Positions 1 to 12,291 of a DNA stretch of 64,000 nucleotides are shown here, one piece after another; the first letter of the stretch is position 1, and each line of letters opens with the position of its first letter. Both the position numbers and the translations under genes were made by a program. Source of the DNA: Fragum whitleyi. Lineage: Eukaryota > Mollusca > Bivalvia > Cardiida > Cardiidae. The stretch lies in NCBI GenBank assembly GCA_948146395.1, contig OX411552.1:2045501-2109500 (forward strand), read 5' to 3'. The notes below the pieces were generated by a model that saw only the letters and a program-made list of their open reading frames with translations, was not told the DNA's origin and searched no databases.

Positions 1-9
1 CTTCGCCGC

Positions 10-347
10 TTCTGAAATATAGCTTTTGTTGTTCAACCAATGAAAAATAAATCCAATGAACCAATGATTACCGTTTGCTTCAGTGTACGATTGATTTATA
101 TTTCATTTAGTGAAAAAAGCTATATTTTCACGAATGAGGGCGTCACGAGTGATAATTGACTTTTTGTTGTTCGCGAATTGAAAAGTTAATCGAAATTACT
201 CGAAAAACAATCGATTTTTCTCTATTGCTTTATACAAACATAAGACAAGTGTAAAAATGTTAAAACAAATTTTCTCAAAGCGCGTCATTTTGCACGTGAT
301 TGCTATGCAACGTACAAGGTGACGTCACTTATTGAGCTCCGCGTAGA
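10..347 (+). repeat. Dispersed repeat, copy 1 of an inverted pair
   Basis: The reverse complement of 46019-46285 aligns along most of this stretch. Shared blocks include GCGCGTCATTTTG, GTGATTGCTATGCAACGT, GTGACGTCACTTATT and TACTCGAAAAACAA. The TGACGTCA core matches a CRE-type site. No coding capacity is evident. It is probably a non-autonomous mobile element, with its left edge close to or beyond the window start. Confidence 0.6.
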
Positions 348-1149
348 TAACGTCAGGTAGGGTGAAATGAACGAAAGCGGGTTTCTGATAATTTCACTGG
401 TTAGGCGACGAGTTTATCAAAATGATCATGTGCCGTTATTTCTCGATAATCCACCGAAAAGCAAGAAAGAGGTATTGATCTTTATTCAGTATTGTCTAGA
501 CTTGGTGAAAAATATTGTCGATTCGGTATATTGTATATGTTATTGGCCGTCTGTGGATAATATTGAAGATCATTTCAATATTAATGCAAATTATATTGAT
601 AAAGTAAGGACTCTTACAAAATGAGATTCTGAATATTCGATTTTTGCGTCTGTATAATTATTCTCGTCAGATTATTTTCGCGTCGGATTATTTTCGCTTA
701 TCAAGGACTGCCGGAGGTATAGGCGCATTCAAACTCAAACGAAAAATTAATATTTCTCTTTCAGTTCAATTATAATTCAACTAGGCGATATTCTTAATTT
801 CGCGTTTTCAATAAGTCGCTAATATTAGCGAAAATAAAACTCGCTATAAAAACTCGTTTAACAGTACACTGTACACAGCCTGCTTTAATTTCTGTATCGC
901 GGATTCTCTACCGACGGTTATGGAATGCAGGGGCCTATGTCAATTTCATTTGAATTGAACAGAAGTGGACTTTCAATGTATTGTACCGTATTTAATTAGT
1001 ATTGAAATCAAACGATCACCTTGCACCTGTCCGCAAATAAACCAAACAGCATCCATTTACATCTTGAGAAACGAAACGGCTTAGTATCATCGATATGCTT
1101 CGAATTTATTTCCATTTGTCCCGCGTTCAGGTTGCAAATAAGAGAGAGG
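348..1149. other. Non-coding stretch, no recognised gene
   Basis: An 85-codon open frame starting with ATG lies at 367-624, but it has AT-rich composition, no recognisable domain and no clear splice context. I do not call it a gene. Nothing else was recognised. Confidence 0.4.
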
Positions 1150-1560
1150 GGAACGCATACAGTAAGAAACATTTATCTCAATCAATCATCTCAGCGCTCC
1201 TTCATTCATTCCAAATGATTACTCAAACCATTCAAAAACGCTCCAAAAATGACAAAAAATGAGATCAACTAATACACTCCAAATAAATATAGCTAGAAAA
1301 AAAAATCGTATTTCACTATTTAATTGAAATTGTAAGCCGCCCGATTGGTGACCGTGATGAAAAAGGAGCTATAAATAGAACTTTTATACATAATTTATTA
1401 AGGGGGGGGGGGGGTTAATAAATAACGCTTATGTTTTTAATTCTGAACAAAATTTGCGATTTTGGGATACCTCCCTTTAATTTCACTCAAAACTCACTCA
1501 TTTGCACTCATGCAAAAATCATTCAAAAATCAATCATTTTATCAATTTAACTATGTTGTA
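1150..1560 (+). repeat. Dispersed repeat family R, copy A
   Basis: It shares a common layout with 13660-13975, 17585-17940 (inverted), 19030-19405 and 19900-19990. The order is a CATTCATTCCAAA-rich left part, a block resembling TTTCACT..TAATTGAAAT..TAAGCG, then a foldback centre flanked by AAAGGGAGG and ACCTCCCTTT, then TCACTCAAAACTCACTC. This copy holds a long G run (about 1402-1413) in the left part of the foldback. No ORF is present. Confidence 0.55.
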
Positions 1561-2225
1561 AACTGTATTACAGATGCAAAGCGGTAAAACATTGCTTAAG
1601 TGTTTCGCAAATGTTTACATTTTGAGCGACACTGCATGATGGCTAGTCAAAACATACAGAGTGATCAGCCCTGTCGAAAACGTTTGTAAATTTTCAAATT
1701 TGAAAGAATTGACGAGATTGCACGAATTGCGCTGCCAGACCAGGAACAAAACTGTTTCCTTTTGTCCCATGTTATTGTTTGTAGAATGTTTTCAGTAAGT
1801 GCAAGAAACCACTGGATCATCGAAACGCTGTAACTATACTTGTTCATGGTTGGTGTCGGGCAAGGAAAAATGTGCAGATTTAAAACCTTACTCTAAAGGA
1901 CATCTGGGGCCTGTTTAACTAAACATATTTCGATAATTTTTTTCGAAGGTCCAAATTTCAATATGCTTCTACAGAAGTGACTAAACATGGAATTCTGCCA
2001 TGCACCATTTCATTGAAATCGTCTTCGCAAGGCAGAATGTGTTGGTAGAAGTTTAGGTAAATAGGTCCTGGCTTTTTTAAAAGACACCGCACGTGAAAAA
2101 TTATATTTTAGTCTAAGAAAAAGAAATACGGAATTGTGTAAACTTCATCGAAGTTAAGGCTATCGACGATCAACCATCTACACTGAAACGAACTTCAAAT
2201 GGCCACTTGGTTTTTGTTGAAAGAG
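1561..2225. other. Non-coding stretch
   Basis: AT-rich sequence with no recognisable domain in any frame. Nothing further was seen. Confidence 0.4.
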
Positions 2226-2370
2226 AAATATTTTCTATGGTATCTGAAATGAAAAGTAGTCGGACTCGGTTGTGAGAATTGACAATTGTCTCGGCAGAGC
2301 CTCGACATTTTCAATTCTCCCAACGTCGTTAGATATTTTTTTCCATATAATTCACTAAGTATGTATTATA
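2226..2370. repeat. Palindromic repeat family F1, copy 1
   Basis: The centre GAATTGACAATTGTCTCGGC continues into AGAGCCTCGACA and a TTAGATATTTTTTT arm, ending in ACTAAGTATGTATTATA. The same organisation occurs at 24945-25250 and 62868-63195. The left arm here is more diverged than in the other copies. Confidence 0.55.
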
Positions 2371-3841
2371 TATTTATCAGCGTTGTTTGTCAAAACGGAA
2401 TACCTGTGAGGATTTTTTGGTCTAAGCTTATGCCGTTTTGGTCTGTGACCTTAGATCGGCGAAAAAAGTAGTTCTGTAGAACTTGTATTAACAACTTTGA
2501 CGACGATTTTTGGAGTGTCAAATTGTACTTTTTTTTATCAGTACATGTATATATAGTTTAAGGTTGCGTGTGTATTAGATTCAATATACATGTAATTCAA
2601 TCGTTTGAACATTGTTGAATACCACTTTCAGCATTATAAAAGTAACAAACCTGCGACTGATGCACCTATCATTGGTTTCACACCAGTACAACATTTCATT
2701 CGAGTCACCAATTGCCTATCCCACTGCTTTTTTCCGCACAATTGATCACATCGCGTCAACCATTAGTACTTTCGGTACTTTGAGTCAATTTCAGCCTGCG
2801 TTGTTTCTGAGAAAACCCCTTCTTGAAAAGAATAGATAAACCGTGACCATCAGTTTCGACGCATCTTCATTTAGCACATATAGAAAAAAATGGAAAACAC
2901 AAAGTTATATAATTGCACTTTTAAATCAGAGGACAATTTTGTATTGGAAAGGTTATCGACCAGTTATATAATTTCACCTCGGGATAAAAAGGTGACGGTT
3001 AAAAGTAGTTTTACTTCTTAGAAATGTTTGTGTAACTAATCTGCTGTTATGTTGACATGTCGGCAGGTGCGTCCCATCACTTGATGTTTGTAGCCTAGAG
3101 CCTCGTTCAAAAAATATCCAGGTTTTTCATATTGATCCATCCTGACACGAACACGTTGATCCCAGTCTATCAATCATCAGAATTTACTTATTTCTCCATT
3201 TGATGAAGTCAAAATATTGAAAATAAGTATTTCAATAAGGTAACTACATCAAGACTTCGAAGAACCGAAATACGCTACGAAATGTTCATGATATAAAAAA
3301 TTGCTGGTCGGAACTGTAAGCGAGTTCTTTTATTCCATCCACTGCCTCCCTCCGGGCTGAAGTTCTTGATGTAATCAAGACTTAATAATCCATTCTATTG
3401 TGGATCCATGATTGCTGCAAAGGGGGTTCGAATATACATATTCCGACAGGGTTTAAGGTAAGCAGGTTTTGCGAGTCTGAAACTCAGAAATTAGTAGTCA
3501 GGACTCTCATATCTATTTGTTGTTAGTCTGAAAAACCCTCTGGAGATCAACTTCAGAAAAGAATTGAAGACAGTGTAAACAGTCTTCAATTCTTTCCTGA
3601 ATTTGATGAAGTGGAATTAAAATCCAATTCAAATCAAACCTTATAGTAACTGTGAACCCATACTTAAAGACGACGATCTTTTTATTTTTCTTGTGTTTCT
3701 TTAATTATTAATCATCGGGCTCTGAAAACCTTCCTTTCCATGAAAAATGTATTCATTTTTAGTCAGAATAATCTTTTATTTCAGAATGTCTGCACATTTT
3801 TTTTGCCTTGTGACGCCTTTACTAACGTATCTATGTGTAAA
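2371..3841. other. Non-coding stretch
   Basis: No gene or repeat family was recognised, apart from a small imperfect hairpin near 3560-3600 (TTGAAGACAGTG..CAGTCTTCAA). Confidence 0.4.
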
Positions 3842-4063
3842 AGGGCGGTATACAACAACCTATTCTAAATTTTAGAATTTAGTCTATGTTTAATAATCAA
3901 GTCATGGACTTTCCCAAGAATAGACTAAAGTGCGTATTCACCAACGCAATTTAGAATAGACTTAATTTAAAACGGGTTGGTGAATACGCCTTTAACGTAA
4001 TTTAGTCTGGTCTTTGGGATTTGGTGTGCTAAATTGATGCAAAATGCGTTGGTGAATACGGCC
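3842..4063. repeat. Foldback/MITE-like element with GCGTATTCACCAACGC motif
   Basis: The motif GCGTATTCACCAACGC occurs at about 3932. Its reverse complement occurs near 3975 and again near 4045 (GCGTTGGTGAATACG). Internal AATTTAGTCT/AGACTAAA blocks are also inverted. The structure is that of a small non-autonomous foldback element; the boundaries are approximate. Confidence 0.5.
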
Positions 4064-4335
4064 CATGATCTCTCTTATAAATTATATTTTCTATCTACAA
4101 AAACAATTAACCTATTTAAGGATCATTTTATGATTTTAGTACCAATATTATTCTTAAAAATTGCTTTCATCAAATAAGATATCGAATATCAATCTTCTAT
4201 GTTTTGCAAATTTCTATGTCATAGTGATTGTTAAAAGGAAACGTGTTGGATAGTACATATTTAGCACTGCTTACTCTTTAAAGTTCACAATTTGAACTTC
4301 CTGTATGCTAATTGCTTCGTTGGAACACAATCATA

Positions 4336-4601
4336 TATGTGACCCGCCACGCAAAAAGGGACCTTTTGGGAAGTGCGTAAAGTGTCGACCCTAGACAGAC
4401 TGCGCGGATTGCGCAGACTGACTAGGGTCGAAACTTTATGCAACGTGCTTATTTTCTGAATCTAGAATGATAAATCTATCCTCAGGTGAAAGAATTTTAT
4501 AAATACGACTTCTGGTTGACCTATGCTGAATCAAATCTCTTTGTCAATAATTCATTTGAAAGAATTCCCGGATGGTCCCTTTTCGCGTGGCGGGTCACAT
4601 A
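4336..4601. mobile_element. MITE family M1, copy a (full length)
   Basis: About 266 bp, bounded by near-perfect terminal inverted repeats of about 28 bp that begin TATGTGACCCGCCACGC and continue through AAAAGGGACC. Inside is a conserved palindrome, CAGACTGCGCGG..GCGCAGACTG, inside GTCGACCCTAG/CTAGGGTCGA, followed by TTCTGAATCTAGAATGAT and GGTTGACCT blocks. Related copies lie at about 7752, 11988, 23010, 23761, 33605, 42103, 54034 and 54581. No transposase is encoded, so it must be mobilised in trans. Confidence 0.75.
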
Positions 4602-6119
4602 TATATATATACTTAAATCGAAATGCATAATATGACAATAGTGCTTTATACTGGCTATAGAGAACAGATCTGATTCCATTTGTGACTTATGGGAACCTCT
4701 TTTTGAAGAAAACAAAATAATTGTTGTCGCATCTTTATCAAGAAATGTCAAATCAAATTCTAGTAATTTGGGTTTCTTTTGTAACTCAGTTTAATTGTTT
4801 TTCTGGTGAGACTTTATACTGAAGCCCCGTATGACAGTGATTTGCACCAAGCTTTTTTAAAAACAAATGAAGCTCTTAGTATTTTATTCAAGTAGCTTAG
4901 CACTATCCCGATGATTTTTTATCATCATTATTATCATTTTTTTTTTATATATTTTCTCTTTCTTATATATTTCAATTTGTTTATGACTATTCATGACACA
5001 AGAAAGATCAAGATTCCCAAGACCGAATTAAAGAATTGAAGGAATTCAAAATGCCTCAGGCGCCCTTTTTATCTACAAAAGGCATTAAGAATAATTAAGG
5101 AAATAGATTTAGGCATTAAGAACCTATAGTCAAGTGGTTGACACTTTCACATTCGATTCGACTTCAGGTTATAAATAAACAAGTACGACAACAAAAGCCC
5201 ACTCGATTAGTTGACAAGTAATGCGCAAAAGTAGATTCCTTCGTGTGAAAGTAAATAGATTTTAATCTAGAGAATTTGTCCCAAGTACCATTAACTGGCG
5301 ATTTTCAAATTAAGTACCTTGATATATCCTTTTGACCCTTTTATTTATCTCCTGATATGTCGGCTAATAATTCTTTGTCTTTTATAGGCGATTCGCTGAT
5401 TTGCCAATTTAATGAATTAAACCCGAGGAAAAAAGAGATAATCGCCATGTTTACTCCGACATTTTTTATGACCTTTTTCGTCGGAGATCGACTGAAACGG
5501 CGTAACGACAGCTTTTTCAAGCTTCAGTAACGTCCTTTTTTGTCGACAACTTTGTGCTTCTAAAATAATCACAAACCGATAAATGTCTTCAATAACATTT
5601 TCACAGCCGTTGTCTCCGACAAGCATGCATCCTATCCGAAAAAAAAATCCTGAATGGTAGATTCTCGCTCTCAGAATCTATTTACGGTTATTGCATGAAA
5701 TAAATTCGATCTTAAAATAGAATGATATGGGAGCATTGAAAAATTTCATCTCAATAAGTATTTTAACATTCTCCTGCAATTCACGACATATTCTCCCTGT
5801 GCAAAATTTTTTCGCAGTCTCGTCTTAGATTACACTACCCATGGGGAAATTTTGAGTAAGAAGGTTTGATTTTCAAATTAAAAAAAAAAAAAAGAAAAGA
5901 AAAAAATAGCAAATTTATTTGAAACAAAATTTAAATTCAGCATTAATTTCTCAGAGTCTATCGAAAGATTTATTCATGAGAAGGGGCCAACTTATTCAAA
6001 AGTGATACATGCGTAAAAATACCATAAACGAACACTAACAAATACAACAACAACAACAAAAGCTAAATAGAACAAATGACAGGGAATTCTTAATAGAAAA
6101 ATAAAATTTTCGTTCAAAA
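4602..6119. other. Non-coding stretch
   Basis: Contains short A and T runs (for example 5880-5905) and an (CAA)n run near 6045. No gene was recognised on either strand. Confidence 0.4.
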
Positions 6120-6310
6120 TCGGCGATTATCGGAAAGTGACGGAAGTTGCATCGGGCACAGGTGAATATTTTAATTAACTTTACAGAGAATGAACCGTCG
6201 CGTGCCCTTCAGCCAATCAGAGAGCGTCGGGACAACAGGTGCGGGATTTTAGGCAATTTAATGATCTAATAAAAGTATCATTAGTAAAACTTTATCTTTA
6301 TATAGTCGTG
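6120..6310 (+). promoter_or_regulatory. Possible regulatory patch: CAGGTG pair, CCAAT, TATA-like
   Basis: A locally GC-richer, apparently non-repetitive patch. It holds two CAGGTG E2-boxes (6159-6164 and 6236-6241), a CCAATCAG motif near 6213 and a TTTATATAG TATA-like motif near 6297. The combination could be a promoter or enhancer, but no adjoining first exon was recognised. Short motifs of this kind also arise by chance. Confidence 0.2.
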
Positions 6311-6918
6311 AGTTTTTTCTAACCTTTTTTTAAAATGAATAATTTTCGAATGGCGACTTATTCCTATATTTTGATGTAATCAAAATGATTAAACCAATTA
6401 ATTCTCCTTGTTCTGATTACCAAATATACTCTCCCTTATCCATCCCATTTGATTTCTCGTCCCCATATTCCTGTCATGAAATAGCACTTTTAATTTTCTT
6501 AATTTATTTTTGATACACATTTTCGTTTAAGTTAGAAAAAACTTGTATATAAATCTTGTCTCTTGAATCAAGCTGTAGTTGCTATGCTTTTGTAATCTAT
6601 GGCTCGGCGCGAAACAGTTGTAACTGCCTATAAACATATAGGCAATAAAAACTGTTTGCCCTGAGCCATCGAAATGAAATTGCAATTTATGATAACTCCT
6701 TTTGTGATCGGTTGGGCCACATTCTTTCATTAAAATCGTTTTTCGCTCACTGGGAAGTTTTAAGGCCGATCTTAGTCCATGTATCTAGAGAAACTGACGA
6801 TTGGAATTATGGGGCATTAAGAATATACGATTTATAATCTAGTTAATATACGATAAAGGCATACGTTGAATGTGAATGTCCAATAGGATAAAACGTGATT
6901 TTTAGAACTCTTTCTTAA

Positions 6919-7076
6919 CAGATTAGGATAGAAAACCCGTAATTGTTCCGCAACATTTCGGAATTCATGATCTTTCACAATTTTAACCGAGGTTTCCTAA
7001 TGAAATCATTAGGAAACCTCGGTTTACAATGTTTAAGACATCCGAAACGTTACAGAACTATTATCGGTCCACCACT
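6919..7076. mobile_element. Foldback element family F6, copy 1
   Basis: A long hairpin. The left arm has CCGTAATTGTTCCGCAACAT and the right arm TCCGAAACGTTACAGAACTA. The apex is formed by ACCGAGGTTTCCTAATGA and TCATTAGGAAACCTCGGT, which are perfectly complementary. The left flank is TTAA. A second copy at 54189-54344 is inserted in a MITE with a TTAA duplication. No ORF is present. Confidence 0.65.
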
Positions 7077-7569
7077 ATAAGAAAAAAAAACAAAAAAAAA
7101 ACGTGTTCATAATGATTTTTCACTGACAACGAAATGATGAAATAATGTCACATGGAAGGGTAATGTCCCCGAATAAGTTGGTTTTAATGGGTTTTGCGAT
7201 AATTTTCCACCTGACGTCAAGCGCGTGGCGTAAAGTGAAAATTTATCATTTGGACCAAACGAGGCGGTGAAGCGGGAAATCACACAGGCTGTTCGAGCCT
7301 TCTCTTCTGCTCAATGAAACCTCATTATATTGTATTAATATCTCTTCACTTTCAAAAGTTTGCCGAATTCTGATAAATTCTGATAAAGTTGAACAAATAT
7401 TATATTTGCAAATGGAAATGCGCTTGCAAACGTATATGGCGTGTCACAACAACAACGACAACAACAACAACAGAAAAACGACCCCCCCGATAAAAAATAA
7501 TAATAATGAATAAATAGATAAATGAAATAAAAAATTGTATATATTTTTTTTATTAAAGATAGGATAAGA

Positions 7570-7687
7570 TAGTTAAGATGTTTAGATCATCCAGCACCAT
7601 TATTGTCATGATTTCTTCTGCTATATATATATAGCAGAAAAGACCATGACAAAAATGATGCTGGATGATCTAAACATCTTAACTAAG
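7570..7687. repeat. Near-perfect hairpin with TA-repeat tip
   Basis: The arms GTTAAGATGTTTAGATCATC and GATGATCTAAACATCTTAAC are exact complements. They continue inward with few mismatches to TTCTGCTATATATATAGCAG at the tip. Total length is about 118 bp. It is probably a foldback element. No other copy was noticed in the window. Confidence 0.65.
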
Positions 7688-7751
7688 GCTTGAATAAGCC
7701 TCACTCACGACGTTAAGATAGTACATCAACGATATAATTCGAAAATTTATC

Positions 7752-7900
7752 ATATGTGACACGTTACGCGAAAAGGGACCATCTGGGAACTTTGTAAAAT
7801 AAATATTTGAGAAAGAAATTGGTTCTAGAACAGGCCAACTAGATTTCCCATTTCAAAAACTCTTTCACAGGCCGCACAGACTGATCTGAGTCTCAACGTT
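7752..7900. mobile_element. MITE family M1, truncated copy h
   Basis: Begins with the M1 terminus (TATGTGACACGTTACGCG, then AAAAGGGACC) and carries the GGTCAACC-like and GCACAGACTGATCTGAGTC internal blocks in diverged form. The second terminus is missing. Confidence 0.5.
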
Positions 7901-8163
7901 GAGCATATGTGTAATTGTCGGAAATGTCACACACACGCTCATTTAACCTTTCCAGTTACAGGAAGAACTTTGAACATTTATGAAATGTGTTCGCGCAAGT
8001 TTATGTTATGTTGTACATAATGAGGCGTTAGGGAGTAGACGTTTCCCACCAACTTTCTTACACATTTTCTTATGTAGGCAAATTTGGCAAAACAAAATTC
8101 GCAAAAATGTAGTTTTTGCTTGATAAAAAGAGTTTTCTCATTTCCAATAGTTATTTCTTTTGG

Positions 8164-8535
8164 TTATCAGATTTTTACATTGTTCCTTTTTTTTATAGTT
8201 ATTTGCCGACACCATTCTGCTAAGATCAGCTGTTTAAGTGAAGCTTTCCTAAATACGGCTTTTTTTTTAAGAATTTACGTAAATCGCTATCTCGTCTAGA
8301 TCTTGGGAATGTCTTATCACTTTCCTATTTTTCGAAAGTTTGGACCTGTTATCAGATTTTTACATTGTTCCTTTTTTTTTATAGTTATTTGTCGACACCA
8401 TTCTGCTAAGATCAGCTGTTTAAGTGAAGCTTTCCTAAATACGGCTTTTTTTTAAGAATTTACGTAAATCGCTATCTCGTCTAGATCTTGGGAATGTCTT
8501 ATCACTTTCCTATTTTTCGAAAGTTTGGACCTGTC
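8164..8535. repeat. Tandem duplication of about 185 bp
   Basis: The unit 8164-8348 is repeated at 8349-8534 and differs at only a few positions: GCC versus GTC in the TTTGCCGACACC segment, and T-run lengths. Near identity and head-to-tail placement indicate a recent local duplication. Neither unit has a recognisable product. Confidence 0.85.
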
Positions 8536-9915
8536 CAAAGTAAAAGGTTTTGCAGACGAAAATTTAAAGTGGATTTAATTTAAAAAAGAACCATTCATTA
8601 GGGTAGAAAATAGTGTGGAAAAAGAAGAAATTGCTTGTCAGGAGCAATTTCTTCTTTTTCAAAATGTTTTCTCAATCATAAAATCACAGGCGCGTAAAAA
8701 GCAGGGATTTAACAGTAAAGGGTAAAATATTATCAGAATGAAAAAAGGTGTTTTCGTAAAAAAAACTTGTCAGAAGATTCAATTATGTGACAAAGAAAGA
8801 AAATGACAACTCAATCTAAGCCTTACTAGCGAAAACGGCATGTTTAGATGATAGACCTTCTCGGGCTTTGGTACACATGCGATTGTTTCGTATTTTTTTT
8901 TGTATAACATTTTTGACAAAAATTGGATTACGAAACAATTGCCTGTAATATATGGTCTTATTTTGTAGAACTCCTTTTTGAAATATGTGGTTTAAAGCAA
9001 AGTTAAAGAAGACCATAGAAGTTGATGTTTGCCCGGGGAACATTTGTTTGCCACATTTCAAACACCTGTTACCAAACGATCAGTATAACGACCGTCTTTT
9101 TTTCTTCTTTGCATAAAAGTAGGCGGAGTCAATGTCGCTATTTACCACCTATTACAAAAGGCCGATTGGCCAACCTCCGCGGCTAAAACGTTGACAAGTG
9201 TGATTGGATTTGCTGTGAGGCAGAACTATTTGTCCAAACAAGAAATCTGATCGGTTGGAATATAGAAGTGTCCCTAGGTGTGAATAGTGTTATTTACTTT
9301 TCCACATTTAATACTGACACTTTCCCACTTTTTGTCACAGCTTTAACAGGGAAGGTGGCAAGATTGGTTATAGTTTTAAATCGTCGATAAATACAGATTT
9401 GATAGTTTTTCTTGCAGTTTCAATTTGACACTTATTTATTTTATTGGCTAAACTAACATTTAAACGAGATTTAATCCGGTATGAAAGAAGTGACCAGAAT
9501 CAACTGTTTTATGGCATATAAGCAGGACACAGCCTCCTGACTTGTCATACAGGTGTTCCTGATTGAAAACTGAGGACATCCATTCTGATTGGAATTTTTG
9601 ATAATCGTGAAAAGGAATAAACTATTATAAAGTTTTTGCAAATTGATTTTCAAAAGAACGTTTTATGGACACATTTAATATGAAAGACGTTCTAACCATT
9701 ATGACTGCATGTATGGTAGATGAAATGAATCAACATTTCTGATATATTGAGTTTAAAATTTCTGATGTTCACGACAAGCTGAATAAAGAAGATTTCTCTA
9801 AAACATCGTAAACACAGGAGATATGAGTATAGAAATGTTAATGAAGCCTGACGGCGAGGTACCACGTGATATAAACGACAATGACGTCAAACACAGAATG
9901 GAGAAAAATGGTAAG
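8536..9915. other. Mostly non-coding stretch with CCAAT-rich patch
   Basis: A short hairpin lies at about 8621-8663 (GAAGAAATTGCTTGTC..GAGCAATTTCTTC); a similar hairpin occurs near 25595-25640. A GC-richer patch at about 9115-9260 has two ATTGG motifs (GCCGATTGGCC and GTGATTGGATT) and a CGGTTGG motif, which might be regulatory. No gene was seen. Confidence 0.3.
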
Positions 9916-10038
<123 letters not shown>

Positions 10039-11696
10039 CTGTTTCTATAAAAAAAATCGTCATTTGACGATCAATCCACGCACCTTTAGATATTTTAAAT
10101 GTAGACACGAGATTGGGTCTTCATGCCTTTTTACTAGAAGCCATTTTTGGTCGAGAAAGATTGGTATTTAAAAAGGTTAATCTATAACTTTTGTTTGAGC
10201 CAAGGGACGATCACAAGATAATTGTCTTTTAGTCGAGGCCCAGTATGTCGGTACAAAGTGTCGAGGATTTGAAACTTCATGTACTTACTGCTTGTATCTT
10301 TGTACCGTTCTTTCTGCTAGAAAATAAGGTATTGGAACTACGAATAAATCTTGGGCTCGTTTTACTAAATTTCTTACGAAAAACTAATCATAAGTCAAAA
10401 TCACAAATCGTACCTTGTGTTTCCATTCCTTGATTGATTCTGCCTTGCAATATCTCATTGGAATCATCTCTACAAGACAATTTCCATGAGGTGATGCATG
10501 GCAGAATTCTATACTCAGTTACTACTTTAAAAGCCTCATTAATGTTTGACTTGATCGTAAGATGTTTAGTAAAATAGGTCCCTGTATAAATTCATAGTTT
10601 TCAGTGGCAGATCCAGAGGGGGTTCGGGGGGGGGGGGGGGAGGGTGTCAATCGAACCCCCTCTGAAACTCAATTAATTAATTATCATTTATAAATTCAAT
10701 TTACACTTCTGATATTTACGAAATACTCCTGTTGGAAACAAAGCTTTGCAAAACAGTATGGACTAAGATCAGTCTGCACAGTTGTGCAGTCTGATTTTAG
10801 TCTATACTGCCCGCCCTCTACTTGATTTTTGTAATATTAATCCGGCAGCAGTCTTGTTGACATTTTTTTTAATATTTAAATTCAGTTGAATAACGGTTGA
10901 AAATGTGTAAGACTAGGGAAAAACGAATCCTCAATGTATGTTCGAAATACTGAATCCACCAAAGGTTTCGTATAGATTCGACCATTTTCTGTTTTTCATT
11001 TACCGCGCCTTCCTCTTTTTTTTTTTTTTTTTTTTTTCATTTGTCTTCGAAATTTCAAATTGGTTGTTACTGAGTAAATGTTTTAAGGAAGAAAATGCGC
11101 AATGCAAACTTTTGATAGTCCGATTTCTGCTTTCATCGGACGATGTTGGGATACCTTGGGATCGTCGAATATAATCTTTTTAGGCTTTTTATGACTTTTT
11201 TGCATGTCATTTATTTTCGTTCGTCGATTTCCATGATTTCGGAAGGTTCCGGAGAAATTCGAGAAATATAGATGTCAGGCTGATTTCAAAATCTCCTTAC
11301 TATAGACTGATCGAGCTGTAGCTACAAGACTCGGTAGTACAGTCACAGAGTGCAACCAAGCACCCCCACCCCCGAGAGAGAGAGAGAGAGAGCGAGCGAG
11401 AGAGGGAGAGAGAGGGGGAGGCGTCCCATGGAGATGAAGTTTATGATTGCGACCCTAGTGGATGTTCAAACCATTATAACTACAGCTTAAATGAGCCGTA
11501 GTTCAACTTCATGATGATACACAACTGATTTTTTTCGAAAATGAATGTTCATTTTGTATTGCACATGTGCGTAGTGTGCGTAATGGTCTTTACCCCCTTG
11601 TTCATAGATTCGTACAGTGAAATAACCGCAGTCTGAACACCCTCTGTGTTTTCATAAGATAAACTGATCGTCCTAAGATTGATTGATCGGTTTGTT
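10039..11696. other. Non-coding stretch with simple repeats
   Basis: Contains a G run near 10627-10640, a T run near 11017-11037 and a GA-rich tract at 11374-11419. A palindrome, GATCAGTCTGCACAGTTGTG followed by CAGTCTGA (about 10767-10795), resembles the centre of MITE family M1. No gene was recognised. Confidence 0.4.
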
Positions 11697-11775
11697 TAAA
11701 TGGGACTTAACGCCATTTTTAGCAGTATTTTTATCACATCGCGGCAGCTGGAGCAACAAGCATGAGTTTCTGACA
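11697..11775 (-). mobile_element. tRNA-derived SINE family A, 3' fragment
   Basis: The reverse complement matches the 3' part of family A at 29330-29592: CTCCAGC..CGC..GATGTGAT, then a segment ending in GGCGTTAAGTCCC. Only the tail region is left. Confidence 0.4.
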
Positions 11776-11987
11776 CTTCTTTCTTTTTAAATTGCTTATT
11801 TTACGTCTGTGGTTAAAAGTTAGCGAACGAGCACATGTAACATGCAGATACTCTTAAAATTAATCTTTAAAAAATAAATAATGATAAAAAAAAATCCATG
11901 ATGGTAGTCTAAAAATATGTTTAATCGTCATCTCCTTGTTTCATAAGAATGTAAAAATCAATGACAAATTGGAACTAAAATTAATTT

Positions 11988-12249
11988 CTGTGCCCCGTCA
12001 CGCGAAAAGAGCCACCTGGTTAGTACGTGAAGTATCGATCCTTGTCAGTCTCCGCGGACGGCGCAGGTTTACTAGGGTCGATACTTTCCGCATTTTGCTC
12101 ATTTTCTGAATCTAGAACGATCAATCTATGTTCCTGTCAAATAAATTTTGAAATGCGACCTCTGGTTGACCTGTACTAGGACCAATCTGTTTTACAATAT
12201 TTATTTTATGCGCTTCCCAGATAGTCCCTCTTCGCGCGAATGGTCACAT
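11988..12249. mobile_element. MITE family M1, copy b
   Basis: The left end TGTGCCCCGTCACGCGAAAA and a right end reading CCCTCTTCGCGCGAATGGTCACA form diverged inverted repeats. The inside shows the family signatures CTTGTCAGTCTCCGCGG..GCGCAGG, CTAGGGTCGATACTT, TCTGAATCTAGAACGATCAA and CTCTGGTTGACCTGT. Confidence 0.7.
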
Positions 12250-12291
12250 TTTGTGCGACTAGTCACATTTGTATAAAATGTGTTAGAACTT

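Noticed and set aside
367..624. 85-codon ATG frame near the left edge
   Set aside because: No domain and strongly AT-driven composition. The GTAAGG near its end could be a donor, but there is no matching upstream structure.
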